Shown in pieces: positions 12,101-23,159 of a stretch of 64,000 bases of DNA. The stretch is from positions 620,001 to 684,000 of the forward strand of contig NRSV01000008.1 in NCBI GenBank assembly GCA_002286855.1. Direction: 5' to 3'. A program made the position numbers and the translations under genes. The stretch's first letter is position 1, and each line of letters opens with the position of its first letter. The notes under the pieces are model-generated. The model searched no databases. It saw only the letters and a program-made list of their open reading frames with translations, and was not told where the DNA came from. The stretch is from Bipolaris cookei. Its lineage: Eukaryota; Ascomycota; Dothideomycetes; Pleosporales; Pleosporaceae.

Positions 12101-13039
12101 CTACGCGGCCGTAGCCAGGAACTCATCCACTACGTGTGGGTCCTTTTCGACTTCTACAGTGCTTCTACTGCGTCTGCTCTCCCACGTCTCCTCCACATGG
12201 GCCTTGGCGGCAGTCGAGTCAGGCGTGAAGACAAACACGCGATGCTCACCTGTCAGGGCGTTAGCATCGCCCAAGGTAACTGTGGCGGATATGCACCTAC
12301 AATTTTTGTATGCAGTGCCCAACATGGGATCTTCAACGTCCCAGTCCTCGGTCAGAAAGTGAGCAAACGCCCCGTGCGTCACTACCAGCACCTGTTATCA
12401 GTCAGTCAGCCACCTGGCAAACTCTACCCCTGTCCTGCTTGCCTGGGCTTCTGGGCGCTGGAATAGCCAGCTCCTCAGGTCTGCAGCACGCTTGCTGATG
12501 GCCGTCTTCTCGTACGCCCAGTAACCATCCTGCACGTGACCAGTTAGTGCATACTGTGACGTCAGACATGGGACATGTGCCGACCTTGGAATTCCAGCCC
12601 GGCGTCACTGCAGAAGCATCAATCTTGCTGAGATCAAAATCAACCTCCCCGGGTTCAAACAAATCAGGCAGTAGTTGCTGCAAATCAGCCGCACTATCCG
12701 CCAGCCCTACGTCGCATCCAGTGTTGCTGACCTCCTGCAGCGCCGGTAGCAGTACAAACGGTACTTCTGGCCGCGACAGCACCCGTCCGAAACTAAGCGC
12801 TGCCGTCTGGATCGTCCGCCGTAGTGGAGACGCAAACACTGTCTCTATTTCATCGTGGTGTTGAAACGCCGCGCTGAGGGTCCGACATTGCTCCTTGCCT
12901 TTGGCTGTTAGTACTGCATCGCGAATGCTGTAGTTGCGCTGTTATCTGTTAGACTTGTCCAACACGATTGCCACATCAAACATACAGTGGCATTGTGCTC
13001 TCCTTGCGCGTGGCGAACGAGATGAATCTTGGGAGCCAT
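12101..13039 (-). CDS. Histidine-phosphatase / phosphoglycerate-mutase-like protein, 4 exons
   Basis: Exons 13039-12986, 12938-12585, 12529-12443 and 12391-12101 give an unbroken 261-residue protein. Introns are GTATGT...AACAG, GTCGGC...TGCAG and a GC-AG intron (GCAAGC...AACAG). The N-terminus has the family RHG-type motif as LVRHAQGEHN (phospho-acceptor His about residue 10). A second conserved block, FASPLRRTIQTA, carries the arginine that binds phosphate. VVTHGAFAHFLTE, at the start of exon 4, supplies the second catalytic histidine. RHA in place of RHG is common in these proteins. The members are usually cytosolic phosphomonoesterases of unknown substrate rather than glycolytic mutase. 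Start chosen at MAPKIHLV because it puts the motif at the usual distance from the N-terminus. Confidence 0.85.
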
Positions 13040-13945
13040 GGTGATGTCAGGTTCAGAGTTGCTGATTCTGCACTGTAGACTTGAAATGGGTGGGGCCGCC
13101 GCCGATTGAGTCACCGGGTCCTATTGCTCAAAGGCCGATTCGATTCGACACGGTCAGCTTGGAATTTTGTCTATCTCTGAAATCCTACACAGTCTCTGCA
13201 TTCTCTTTTGCCGTCTGCCAATGTCTTTATACCTCGATGGTTGCTGCGCTCGTTGTACCCTCGACCGTTTTTTGTTTTCATGAGGAAGGTTTGCCGAGCG
13301 TCTCTGCGCTAGTCCATTTCTGGTCAAGTTATTGAGTGGCACTAACATTCCAAGTAGTCAACCCTCCAGACGCCATCAATCTTATCGTTAATTCAAATTT
13401 ATGATTACAGAAAATTTGTCGAGTTCGTTCATCTAGCCCTTCATAATGCTCAAGCATTACCGCGCTGCCATCTCTGCCACGGGACGTAATGGAAAGGCCT
13501 TGGTCAGCCGTCCGCGAAAGAACATAATCGATGCAAGGTGAATTTATCGAGGCTAAGGAATAACTAAGTTTACTATTAGAGGAATTGTCCAGAAAAGAAC
13601 AAGTTTTAAAAAGACTTACCCGAATTGAGATTCTGGGACCGCCTAAGAAACTAACTAACTATTCGGCATCATAAATCGAGGAGGCGCACATCTATCCATC
13701 ATTCAGCTAAGACTCTATCGTTAACCAGACGGCTACTCGGAAAGATTTGTCCCGAAATATCAAAACACAAAATTGAGGCAGTTTCCTGGTTATGAGAATG
13801 CACCGTTTTGGCCAAGCTGCCACATCGGATCCGCAGAGACCCCGCAGCACTAGCGTAACGGACTTGTCCATAATACCAAAATGTCATCGTCATCCAGAGT
13901 ACCACTAGAGTTTTCCTGAACCCTTCAATCTTAATAGCAATCACC
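13040..13945. other. Shared upstream region of two divergent genes
   Basis: About 0.9 kb between the start codons of the phosphatase-like gene (-) and the FAD oxidoreductase gene (+). Both promoters must lie here. No gene, repeat or certain regulatory motif was recognised. Confidence 0.5.
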
Positions 13946-15381
13946 ATGGCGAATCAAGAGCCAACTGTGCTTATCATCGGCGCCGGTACTTTTGGTACAT
14001 CGACTGCGTACCATCTCAGCAAACAATACAAGAATCCTTCGCGCATCACCATTGTCGACCGCTGGGATACTGCCTCGCCTCTAGAAGAAAAACAAGCAGC
14101 GGCCATTGATACAAATCGCATCATTCGCACAGATTATGACTCGCATCTGTATTGCAATCTTGCCAACGAAGCAATTCATTTCTGGTTCTGGAGCATTGCC
14201 GTCCAAGGCCATTTCCACAAGACGGGATGGATTGTACTGGATAGTAAAGAGGTAATTTTTGGCGATGCAGTGAGGAAGACGTTTCTGGAAAGAGGAGGCG
14301 ACTACACGCGTGATGTTGATCCGGATGAATTGGAAAAATACGATATAACCAAAGGAGTCCAAACCAAGCGCCTGGGCAAAGGTTACTTCAACCCCGAAGC
14401 AGGATGGTGCGATGCCGAAAGGGCTACACAGAGCTTCACCAAAGTCGCGCTGGAACTCGGCGTCAAGCGCATAACAGGCGAAGTCCAAGAACTCGTCCTC
14501 AACCGCGACAAATCCGGTCTTGTCGGCGCCAAGCTACGTGACGGACGTATTCTAACCGCCGACAAGATAGTCCTCGCAGCCGGAGCCTGGACCAGCACCC
14601 TCATGTCTCCCCTCGAAGACGCTCTCCGAATTTCACACCAAGAACGCATTGAGCATCAGGTCACAGCCGTTGGCCGCGTCTCAGCATACTACACGCTCGA
14701 CGACTCCGACACGCAATCCCTCGTCTCCCAGAACCAACCCGTCATCGTCATCGGCGGTGAAATCGACATTATTCCGCCTTCAAATCCCAACCGTACTCTC
14801 AAAATTAATGATCTGACGTCTGAAATCGTGAACACGGTAACTACGCCTTCGGGCCACCGCATCACCGCTCCATCGCGCAGACACCAAACCGATGTCCCCG
14901 AGAAATTAAAGCAGCAAAGTACTCGTCTAATTCAAGCTTCTATGCCGCAGTGGACGAAAAATCGCGTCCCTAGTCGATGGCGCATATGCTATGATGCTGT
15001 GACACCGAGTGAAGATTGGCTGCTAAGTCGCCATCCGCATGCACAATTGCAGAATTTGTACATCGCTGTGGGAGGTAGCTTTCATTCTTACAAGTACGTA
15101 TTTCCTCTCGCTATCAAACTCTTTTAACTCTCTTCTTCTCAACCGAGATGAAGCAGGTACTAACACATAATAGATTTCTCCCCGTCGCAGGCGCATACAT
15201 GACGAATGTCATGTTTGACAAGTCCAACGGTGAGGAGAAAGATGCAGCCTGGGCGTGGAAGAGCCGAGAGTGGTTAGCCAAGTATAACGGTGAGGGCAAG
15301 GAGTTTGGGAGTCAGAGCGCCAAGGGGAGACAGAGGAGGGAATTGAGCGAATACGAGGATGGGGCTGTGTCGAAGTTGTAA
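13946..15381 (+). CDS. FAD-dependent amine oxidase, sarcosine / fructosyl-amino-acid oxidase family
   Basis: Exons 13946-15093 and 15174-15381; the intron has donor GTACGT, branch site TACTAAC and acceptor AATAG. Protein of 451 residues. The N-terminus has the FAD Rossmann motif as IIGAGTFG (GxGxxG, residues about 11-16), typical of the DAO fold. Cys in the segment ICYDAVTPSEDW (about residue 350) lies where monomeric sarcosine oxidases and fructosyl-amine oxidases bind FAD covalently, so a covalent flavin is likely. HSYKFLPVAG near the C-terminus corresponds to the conserved GHGFK-like block of the family. The enzyme would oxidise a secondary amine such as an N-methyl or glycated amino acid, giving hydrogen peroxide. 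The substrate cannot be told. No clear peroxisomal SKL is present; the C-terminus is SKL-like (VSKL), which is itself a good PTS1 signal. Confidence 0.87.
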
Positions 15382-15495
15382 GGGTGTGTGGGGTTGTAAA
15401 ATAAGATTAGCATCGTATTTCCACTTGGTCAAACATCAAAACCTGGCTCTTATTATATCTCTTTCCCCAGCTATAATACAGTAAATACCCACAAT

Positions 15496-16653
15496 CTATT
15501 CCTTAACCCTAACAACCACCTTGCCAAAATGCCCCCCACTAAACAAATACCGCAGCGCCTGATCCGCCTTGTCAAACCCCCACACGCAATCAACAACCGG
15601 CCTTATCTCTTTCTCTTCGTAAAACCTAAGCATGCGCTCCAACTCATCCCGCGGCCCATTCAAGATACCCTTTAAGGTAACGTTGCGCTTCAGACAAAGC
15701 AAATTCGTATTCGTGCGGTCGGAAGCATCATCCTGCTTGCCAGATAAATACCCAATACACGCAATCAACCCGCCAAATCGCACGCAGTCAAACGATTTGC
15801 GCAGCGTCTGTGCGCCGCCGACTTCGATAATGATATCTGCGCCTTCATCTTGCGTGGCGGAAAGCACTGCGTTGTCCCAGTCAGGCGTGGAACGATAATT
15901 AATCGTCGTCTTAGCGCCGAGCTGCGTTGCGCGCTGTAGCTTTTCGTCGGATGACGACGTCACAATTGCGGTGGCGCCCGCGGCAGTCGCGATTTGGCAG
16001 GCGGAAATACTGACGCCGCCGGTGCCCTGGCACACGACTGTTTCGTCCTTGCTAATAATCTCGCCGCGGTGACGCATGCAGTTGAGGCTCATCCATGCGG
16101 TCATTGCGGCAATAGGGAGACATGCTGCTTCGTCTGCGGAGAGGTAGTCTGGGATTTTGACGACGCCATAGGTAGGGAAGACGCGGTACTGGGTTAGGAC
16201 TCCTGGGGCGGGACCGCCCAGGCCGTTTGCGACGTCTGGGGCTTTGACTTGGCCGGAGAGATGAGTTGGGGCGAAGGTGCTGATGACGCGGTCGCCTTTT
16301 TTGAGGTGGAAGGCGGGGTTTTTGAAGGGGTCGTTGGGGTTGGATGAGGTTGGGCCGACGGCAACGACGACGCCGCACATGTCGCTGCATGGAACGATCG
16401 CGGGGGGATGCTCGACGGAGGAGTGGTGGTTGTAAAGGCCCATTGCGACTGGTTCACATGATTAGTGTCATTGTCGTGGGGTTGTGATACATCACAACAT
16501 ACCCTCTGTATCTCTGTAGTTCAAACTAACAGAGTGAATCTCAACCAGCACTTCGTCCTCGCCTGGTGTAGGGCAGTCTGCCTCTGTCATTCTCAACTTA
16601 TCGAGACCGTCCTGGCTTGTAAGCCATTGCTTGATCTTTTGCGGAGGCGTCAT
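15496..16653 (-). CDS. Medium-chain (MDR) NAD(P)-dependent alcohol dehydrogenase / quinone-reductase-like enzyme
   Basis: Exons 16653-16503 and 16448-15496, joined over a GTATGT...ACCAG intron, give 367 residues. The N-terminal GroES-like part contains the SLNYRDTE segment typical of zinc-free MDR enzymes. The nucleotide-binding fold carries the glycine motif QGTGGVSISA at about residue 180. The cysteine ligands of the catalytic and structural zinc are not evident, which points to a quinone-reductase or enoyl-reductase-like subgroup. It ends 114 bases from the FAD oxidase gene, tail to tail. The start is the first ATG of the frame (MTPPQKIKQW). The substrate is unknown. Confidence 0.87.
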
Positions 16654-17582
16654 CTTGACTGGTAGTAGAAACTGCGTCGAATGCCTTTGGGATGCCAATT
16701 TTGAGATTCACGGTCGACGTCGACGCTGTCTGCTTTAAGCTCTTGCTCTTCTGGTGTGAAAACAGGCCAGAAATTTCGTTCAGCCAGTCTCGGCGATCTT
16801 GGGAGAAGGGTGGGGTTGGCATCACGGGCAGATCCTTCTACTTTATAATGAAAAGTCTCGATGGCGGGACAGTATCAAGGGAATGCAGACAGTGGAGCTT
16901 GAGCAGCGTGCAGAAAGTCGCCGAAGATGTGTGGGGAGCAGCATTATTTCTATTTGTCGTGGCCATGACGGCAAGGTGCTCAACACAGCCATCGAGGTGT
17001 TCAAGTGCAACGTCACTGGCCGGAATCGCCCGGCAACCGAGGTGGCAGGGCGAGGTCGGAATGCGCAAGCCGATGCGCCCCTCAACACCACTGACACTTA
17101 TCGCAGATTGTCATGATGTGTGCAAAGTCCTCAGCATTGATCATACGTGTACCTGGATTTTTGAAACGCCTAGTCTAGTGACAATGGCAGGAGACGAAGA
17201 GCGGCGCGCATGCCCCTGACGCAGGTCCATCTGCCAGCGCGCTGCAGGGCCTGAAGCTGGCGCAGCCTGGTTCCAACAGGATAGTGACGATGCCTGTGAC
17301 GAGAACATCCAGAGACAAGGCGCTAATCGAACGGGCCAGATTTGTTGTTCTATTGAAACCACGGGGGCTTGTGCTGGACAGGCATGATGGTCATCGTGGC
17401 ACGCGCCATTGGGTGTGGAAAGAAGCAACATCACATGACGACACCGGATACTTAGTTAGTACTTGGATATAATCTCTCACCAGCCCGGATATAAACTCGT
17501 ACGATCTCCATATTTCATCTCTTCACATGCGACTCTCCATAATCCATCTACTGCAGATACGACTGCGCCCAGAGACATCACC
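16654..17582. other. Intergenic, promoter of the MDR gene
   Basis: About 0.9 kb that contains the MDR gene's upstream region. Several short frames exist on both strands but none has domain, splice or compositional support. Confidence 0.4.
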
Positions 17583-17873
17583 ATGGACTTTCAGCACCAC
17601 TACTATGCCGGCCAGGAAGCCTTCCCACCACCTCTCCCAAATCATCTCAGCTCAGACTACTCGCCAGCATTATCCATCATGCAGCAGTTCCACGCTGACC
17701 TCCTCCGCATGGATGAAGAGCATCTCCAGCACCGCGATCAAGCTGCCTCTACCTCTGAAGTCCCCTCCCCATTTCCTGACGACGAGCCACTACCCGACAC
17801 CATCCTGGGCAGGGTACGAACCTGGTATCGCAGACTCTCACGTCGACGGACTAGCGACGTCTCAACCCCCTGA
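17583..17873 (+). CDS. Small protein of unknown function (96 residues)
   Basis: An uninterrupted small frame whose ATG lies in a strong fungal start context (CATCACCATGG). The protein is His/Pro-rich at the N-terminus, acidic in the middle and ends in a basic Arg-rich helix-like part (WYRRLSRRR). I recognise no family, signal peptide or membrane segment. An in-frame ATG at 17463 would add 40 residues but has a poorer context. It may be a real short gene or chance; evidence is start context and length only. Confidence 0.4.
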   Translation: MDFQHHYYAGQEAFPPPLPNHLSSDYSPALSIMQQFHADLLRMDEEHLQHRDQAASTSEVPSPFPDDEPLPDTILGRVRTWYRRLSRRRTSDVSTP

Positions 17874-20623
17874 AAAGGAAACATGATATCGTCATGCAGG
17901 TACCAGTTCGCATGCGATCGCACTAGTCGCGATCTCGTTCCAGCTTTTCGGGCCGCCCGTCGCCGCTATTCGATACAACCCACGGCCATCTCGTCATCGA
18001 TCGCGGGCGATCTAACGTCGACAATTCGACATTTATGCGACGTCACACCGCTGGCACGGTAGCATGTCACTCAACTAGGGCATAACTGGAATGCTCATAC
18101 ATATTTGACACGTGGATGGGTGCCGTTTAAAGTGACGTCGCCAGTCGCAGCAACATCCAAGTATCAGTAGGCCCTTGTGCAACCCAGTTGTTTCTGTATG
18201 ACAGCCCCAGCAGTCGACCGAGGAAGCCCCGCGAGCCGCTCCATGGGTACTACCGCCATCCGCTCATGGATCTCGTGGCTTTGCGTCAGACGCACCGCGG
18301 CCGAATAGTTCTGTACGCTCCAAAGTAATTGTGGTTCGAGAGATGAGATGTTTGTATGGATGAATGTAGTGATAGCTGTGTGAAGTCAGTCACGTAGATT
18401 CGAGATGACGATGGAGGTACTGCGAATAACAATACCATTGTGAGCATGTGCTTGATTTGCAGCCATGTATTACATGTGTTAATAAGATGTTGATGTTGTT
18501 GGTCGCGAGCGGTTGTGGGGAGTTGCGGGGAGAGCTCGTGTCATACCGAGGCCTATGATCGATACGTTTTGCCAAGGAATGATAAACGAAGAAGCGGCAA
18601 CCCATGTGTCAATCAAACCGTCTTTGTAATCTGCCACCACACCTTACAACTGCTGCTCGAGACGATTATCTAAGAGCCAACAAGTAGCATCATCTCTGTT
18701 ATTATCGAATTGCAGAACACAATCTACATAAGAAATTGGACTGCAGCTAAGCTCAATCCCACATCCAAAGCTTCGCAAAACGCCTTGTGAGGCAAACCCA
18801 GAACTGAGCCAATAGCCGCCGGACTTCTCAAAAATCAGGCAAACGGGCTCCGTGCACCTCTTTCTCAACAAAATTTATCTTGGTGGTGTTCTGACCATGC
18901 TCGACGCCCACCATACCTGTGTCCAGGCCATTGGAATGCGGGCCATAGAACAGATCTCAAGAACTGATGCAGCATTCACCACGGCGGGCGCTCGCCGAGG
19001 CGCAGCACTACTACATCGGAATACGACGGTGGCAAGGCACGTTACACATCTAGCATCTGCATGCTTGCCAAGGGCAGGACCTCAAAGATAATGACAGGCT
19101 TGCGGGGTCGCTAGATTCCACTGATCGGTCGTGATTCTTCGCTTGCAGAATTTTCCGGAAATCCTATAGTGCTGTGCCCGTCAAGTATGCCCTTTTTTGT
19201 TCTTGTGGCACGTTGCAGGGGTCCGGACGCGCTGAAAGTGTGTAGGGTCAATGGGTACAGGAAAAAAACAATGGTACGCACTGACCACCACTAAAGCTTC
19301 AATCGACTGTCATCCGCTGCGTAAGATTCCATCATTACTTCATCGCTCGGACCTCTACGTATCCCGCGCTATCGTACGTTGTCCCCCAGTGGTCCCCTTC
19401 CCCGCAGAATGAGTCTCGCACTACTGGCGATAGGGGACTGCCTCGCATACTAGACAACGTGGCCAGCCAGATTTTTGTGTCATGGCGGACCGCGTAAGCT
19501 CGAGGGGCCAAAAGAGATAGCACCTTTGACTGGCTGGACCTGAAAACTGTGCCTGTCAGATAGACCCAGGCGCGCGAACGTGTTGCTTGCGTGAACCTTT
19601 GACGTATGCAGACGAAACTGATTACGCTCTAGGCTCTCGCGTCTCGCCGTCTATGTACTGGCACAATCTCATGTTTCTTGCACTTCGCCTGCAGCTATAC
19701 CGGTGAAAGTTTTGAAACACCATTCGACATATCCCAAGCCCGAGCTAAGTTCGCCGCCATCCCCATCTTGGCCCGGTTAAATTGCTCTCTACACGCATTC
19801 ACTCATTTCGCTCTACTTTTGTGAGCGGCCGCACTTGTTATCGCCTCTTGCGTACGCTTCGGGACCATACAGCCAAGAGGCGCTAAACAACAAGCCGCGT
19901 TTCATGGTAGGCTTATACGAGAGAGCAGAAGTGTCGCCTACGATCTGAGGCTCTGCTCTACTATGGCCTCCAAAGCGGCCGCCGGGGTTGGGCAGACATA
20001 AATCTCGCATGCACGCATACGCGCATCTTGCTACTTGCTCCTACTGAAGTATTGCGCAATTCAGCAAGTGCCTCACCAACGGATTCTTCTTATATCACAT
20101 TGGAGCGATTGTCCTACAAAATAACTCTCCCTTTCTCCTCACATTACAGCTGCCACTACAGCGCGATCTCCCTGCTTCCTACACAACGCCTACCGCTACA
20201 GCGCCGCATCCCCATACACCCGCTGTCACTGCAGTGTCCTCCCCCTACTTCTCACAGTACGGCTGCCACTGCACCGCTGCCTCCACTTGCTTTCTACAGA
20301 ACTGCTGCTGCTACAGTGCCCTTTCTCTCTGCTTCCCACCAAACGGCCGCTACTACAACGCCGTCCCCTCCTGCTTCTTACAGAACGCCTACCTCTACAG
20401 CGCCATCCTCTACAGCGCCATCCTCTTCCCTGCACCCACAGCACCACAGTGCCACATTCATCGACCAGTTCGACACTGCCCTAGATCACCTCACTCCCAG
20501 TACCGAATACAAAAGGCTGCACCCTCCCCGTGCCGAGTCAACATCAACCAGCACCTTCTTACCGTACCGCACTAGGACCAGACCAGATACGGACCAGTCC
20601 ACTCTTCATCTCCACGAAGAAAC
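17874..20623. other. Intergenic region, no supported gene
   Basis: About 2.7 kb without a convincing gene. The last 500 bases (about 20090-20600) are C/T-rich on the plus strand and hold a 42-base tandem repeat. An open frame from 20028 to 20738 runs through this repeat but is low in complexity (Ser/Thr/Pro) and I treat it as 5' leader or promoter of the small gene at 20624. Confidence 0.45.
20244..20415 (+). repeat. Degenerate 42-base tandem minisatellite
   Basis: Four imperfect copies with the anchor (TGCTTYC...) at 20246, 20288, 20330 and 20372, so exactly 42 bases (14 codons) apart. A weaker related copy starts near 20173. Short TACAGCGCCATCCTC duplicates follow at the end. The multiple-of-three period keeps a frame open through it, but the encoded Ser/Thr/Pro/Ala text is low in complexity. 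Confidence 0.75.
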
Positions 20624-21108
20624 ATGTCTTACAGCAGTGAGTCAGCTTGTCATATCTGCTCCTCGCATGCGTGAACACAGCATGCTGTTGGCCCACGCCG
20701 TGCGTACCAGAAACGAGGCACGCAATCCATGTTCCTGAGCCGTCCCGCTGATCCCCCCCACTTTTAGCCTACCGCTACCCCGTCAAGCGCCCGTCCCGCC
20801 ACACACTCGCTTCCATCAGCATACCAGACCACAGCGACGTCCTCGCTATATACTTTCGCTGGCTGCGGGAGCGATACTACCGAGCGCACGACGTGATGCA
20901 GCAAGAGGCACCATCGTCAGCTGTGTGCACGCGCAGCCCTGACGATGCGCTTGACGTGCACCTCGGTGGAGACTCTGCGAACTCTCTGCCGAGCCTGCAG
21001 TTCGATGCGCAGAGGCTGAGCACCGATTTGCTGGGAATGGGCTCGGGACTTGATGGCGTTGACGCGCCGGTGCTTGGGTACCCTAGTGAGATTGACTTCA
21101 TTGGGTGA
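20624..21108 (+). CDS. Small protein of unknown function, 2 exons (117 residues)
   Basis: Exon 20624-20636 (only four codons and one base), intron 20637-20767 (GTGAGT...CTTTTAG), exon 20768-21108. The spliced length is a multiple of three. The protein begins MSYSTYRYPVKRPSRH, has a central charged helix-like segment (YFRWLRERYYRAHD) and an acidic, Ser/Leu/Gly-rich C-terminus. No known domain, signal or membrane segment. The tiny first exon is an inference from the good donor and acceptor and the lack of any other start before the RWLRERYY segment. Without splicing, only a shorter frame from 20893 would be available. Confidence 0.5.
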
Positions 21109-21611
21109 GGGGCATACAAGGCAGGCTGAAAGGTTACCGACAGGCGCGGCTACTAGCCTACAGTTACCGAAGGGGGCTAAATGGGGCGTTTTAGGATGTG
21201 TTTGTTTTTTTAGAGGACCAGGATCTTGGAAGCGACTCGCGTCGGGCGTCGCGGTTATCGCATAATCCAAGGGCCATGTGTAACAGTACTTTTGTAAACG
21301 TTAGGGATGTAAGAAATGACGGAAACGAATCAAGACTTTTTATGTCTATTATAGTATAACACACTTATGTCCCAAACAAATGCGTCGAGCGCAATCGTTC
21401 TTGCTTGCGTCAGAGCAACACATGCATGCATGATCACGTGTAATGCCCATGCGATCTGAGACGCAAAGATGAGTGCAAAACATTCTGGGCAAATTTACAT
21501 ATATAAAAGACACTCTTTCGTCTCTTTTCTAGACTCCACATGTATTCATATATACCAATACAATAACCTACTAGTTTCTCTTCCATTCCATGTTTATATT
21601 CCCGACACTCG
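21109..21611. other. Intergenic, boundary of core and repeat-rich DNA
   Basis: About 500 bases with no gene. It separates the last gene of the core part from the first mobile-element relic. Confidence 0.4.
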
Positions 21612-22490
21612 ATGGAGGCACGCCTGGAAGAGGGGATAAAGAAGGACAGGACAACAACAAAGGCGCCCATGCGTCAAGAACCGATAAGCTGGAGTCAGGT
21701 GGCCTCAAGAGGCACTATCCACCCAGCAAAAATCGAAGTACGGATGGAAACAACCAAGGGCACTGAGCCTGAAACGGCGCAGGAAAAGTTGGCCCGTATC
21801 AGGGTTGCCATCCCGGATGCAAAGGCAATCATCCCTCATCCAAGAGCGCCCAACAAGATCTCGGTGGTGGTCAATGACACAGCGCGACGGGATCAGATCA
21901 TACAAGCAGGCATTCATCTTGGTACCTCAATCCAAAACAAGAAATGCAGCGAAAACGACACGTGGATTAGGGAAGTCAACAAACAAAACCGAAACCTCAG
22001 AGTTGAACAAGTACGATGGCTATACACAGACAAGAACCTTGCTAGCAGGCGGGAAAACAAAACGCAAACAAGAGGATTGATCCTCTTGAGTGTCAGCACA
22101 GAGGAATCCCAACTTAGGGCAGTGCGGGAAGGCATACTGGTTGGAGCGGAATGGCTTCCAGTCCGTCTGTGGGACGTATCGCTCACGGACGGACAATGCT
22201 TCAAGTGCTGGAAATGGGGCCACAGCCAATCTGTGTGTAATGCGACCAAGGACATCTGCGGACACTGCGCAGGCAGCCATTCCACAAGGGACTGCAAAAC
22301 GAAGGGCGACAAAGCAGCCAGCTGTACAGCCTGCAAGTCAAAGGGTCATAAGGCCTGAGTGACTAGACACTGCAAAGCTCATCAAAGCTTCCGGAAAGCG
22401 AATGAGAAAAAAAACAAGAATTGCTCATGCGCACTATGCAGATATAGCGCAGCGCCTCCCCAATCACAGGACCCACCACGCCTGTCCTGA
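21612..22490 (+). mobile_element. LINE (Tad-type) ORF1 relic with zinc knuckles
   Basis: Gag-like ORF1 of a non-LTR retrotransposon. The first frame runs 21612-22358 (248 residues) and contains PISWSQVASRG near the N-terminus, a segment common in fungal LINE ORF1 proteins. The C-terminal part has CCHC-type knuckles (CFKCWKWGHSQSVC, CGHCAGSHSTRDC and a third starting CTACKSKGH). The third knuckle is cut by TGA at 22356-22358; the same frame continues afterwards with VTRHC, the missing end of that knuckle, so TGG to TGA is the simplest explanation. No endonuclease or reverse transcriptase follows. Nucleic-acid binding role by family. Dead element. Confidence 0.75.
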
Positions 22491-23159
22491 GTTTCTTCGG
22501 AAGCTCTACAATAGTAAGCAGCGAAAAAAGGACACAAGTTGATGATAGCCGAAAAAGGAAAAAACGGTTGGGAGGCTTACCCACTTTAGCTCTACGGCTA
22601 TGGCACTAGGACAGAGCCAACTCTTCCCGATAAGGACAGCCACACCAACAGCTGATCATGAGATGGACTAATCACTCTAGCACCATACCTCGGCTCCCTT
22701 GTCTAAAGGAAGCACCGTTAAATAAGGAAAGAGACAAAAGGAAAGAACGAGACTACGGATGCTCAGGCGCGGGAGGTTTTTAAACATAAGTTCGCTTACG
22801 TAGGTCACGTTTGCCCCGCAATACACACTGTAGCATGAAGTGTTCATAGACCCTCACTGGAACCAGGCAGCACTTTAAATTGATTTATTATTGTATTCCC
22901 GACACTGTGATGCTATCTAGCGCAGAAGTATATAACTCACCGAAAAAAGAATATTTCATATGTCATCCTCGTCACTGTAATTCTCATCAATATCCATCTT
23001 GCGCATCGCATGTAGCGAGCTGCGCCGTTGTGGGGCAGGTGGTTCAGTGAATGGTACTAAGTCATTTTGGATGTGGACATCTTGCGCGGAGGGAGAGCAG
23101 GTTATAGTGTATTGTTTAGTGGTGAGTTGAGCAGACTGTGTGAGAGAGGGAGTAGTGTC
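22491..23159. other. Spacer without recognisable gene
   Basis: Possibly degraded LINE sequence; all frames are interrupted and I see no motif. Contains the 3' flank of the next gene. Confidence 0.35.

Noticed and set aside
20028..20738. 236-residue plus-strand frame through the 42-base repeat
   Set aside because: Low complexity, and it overlaps the better-supported two-exon gene at 20624 in another frame; its openness comes from the repeat period of 42.
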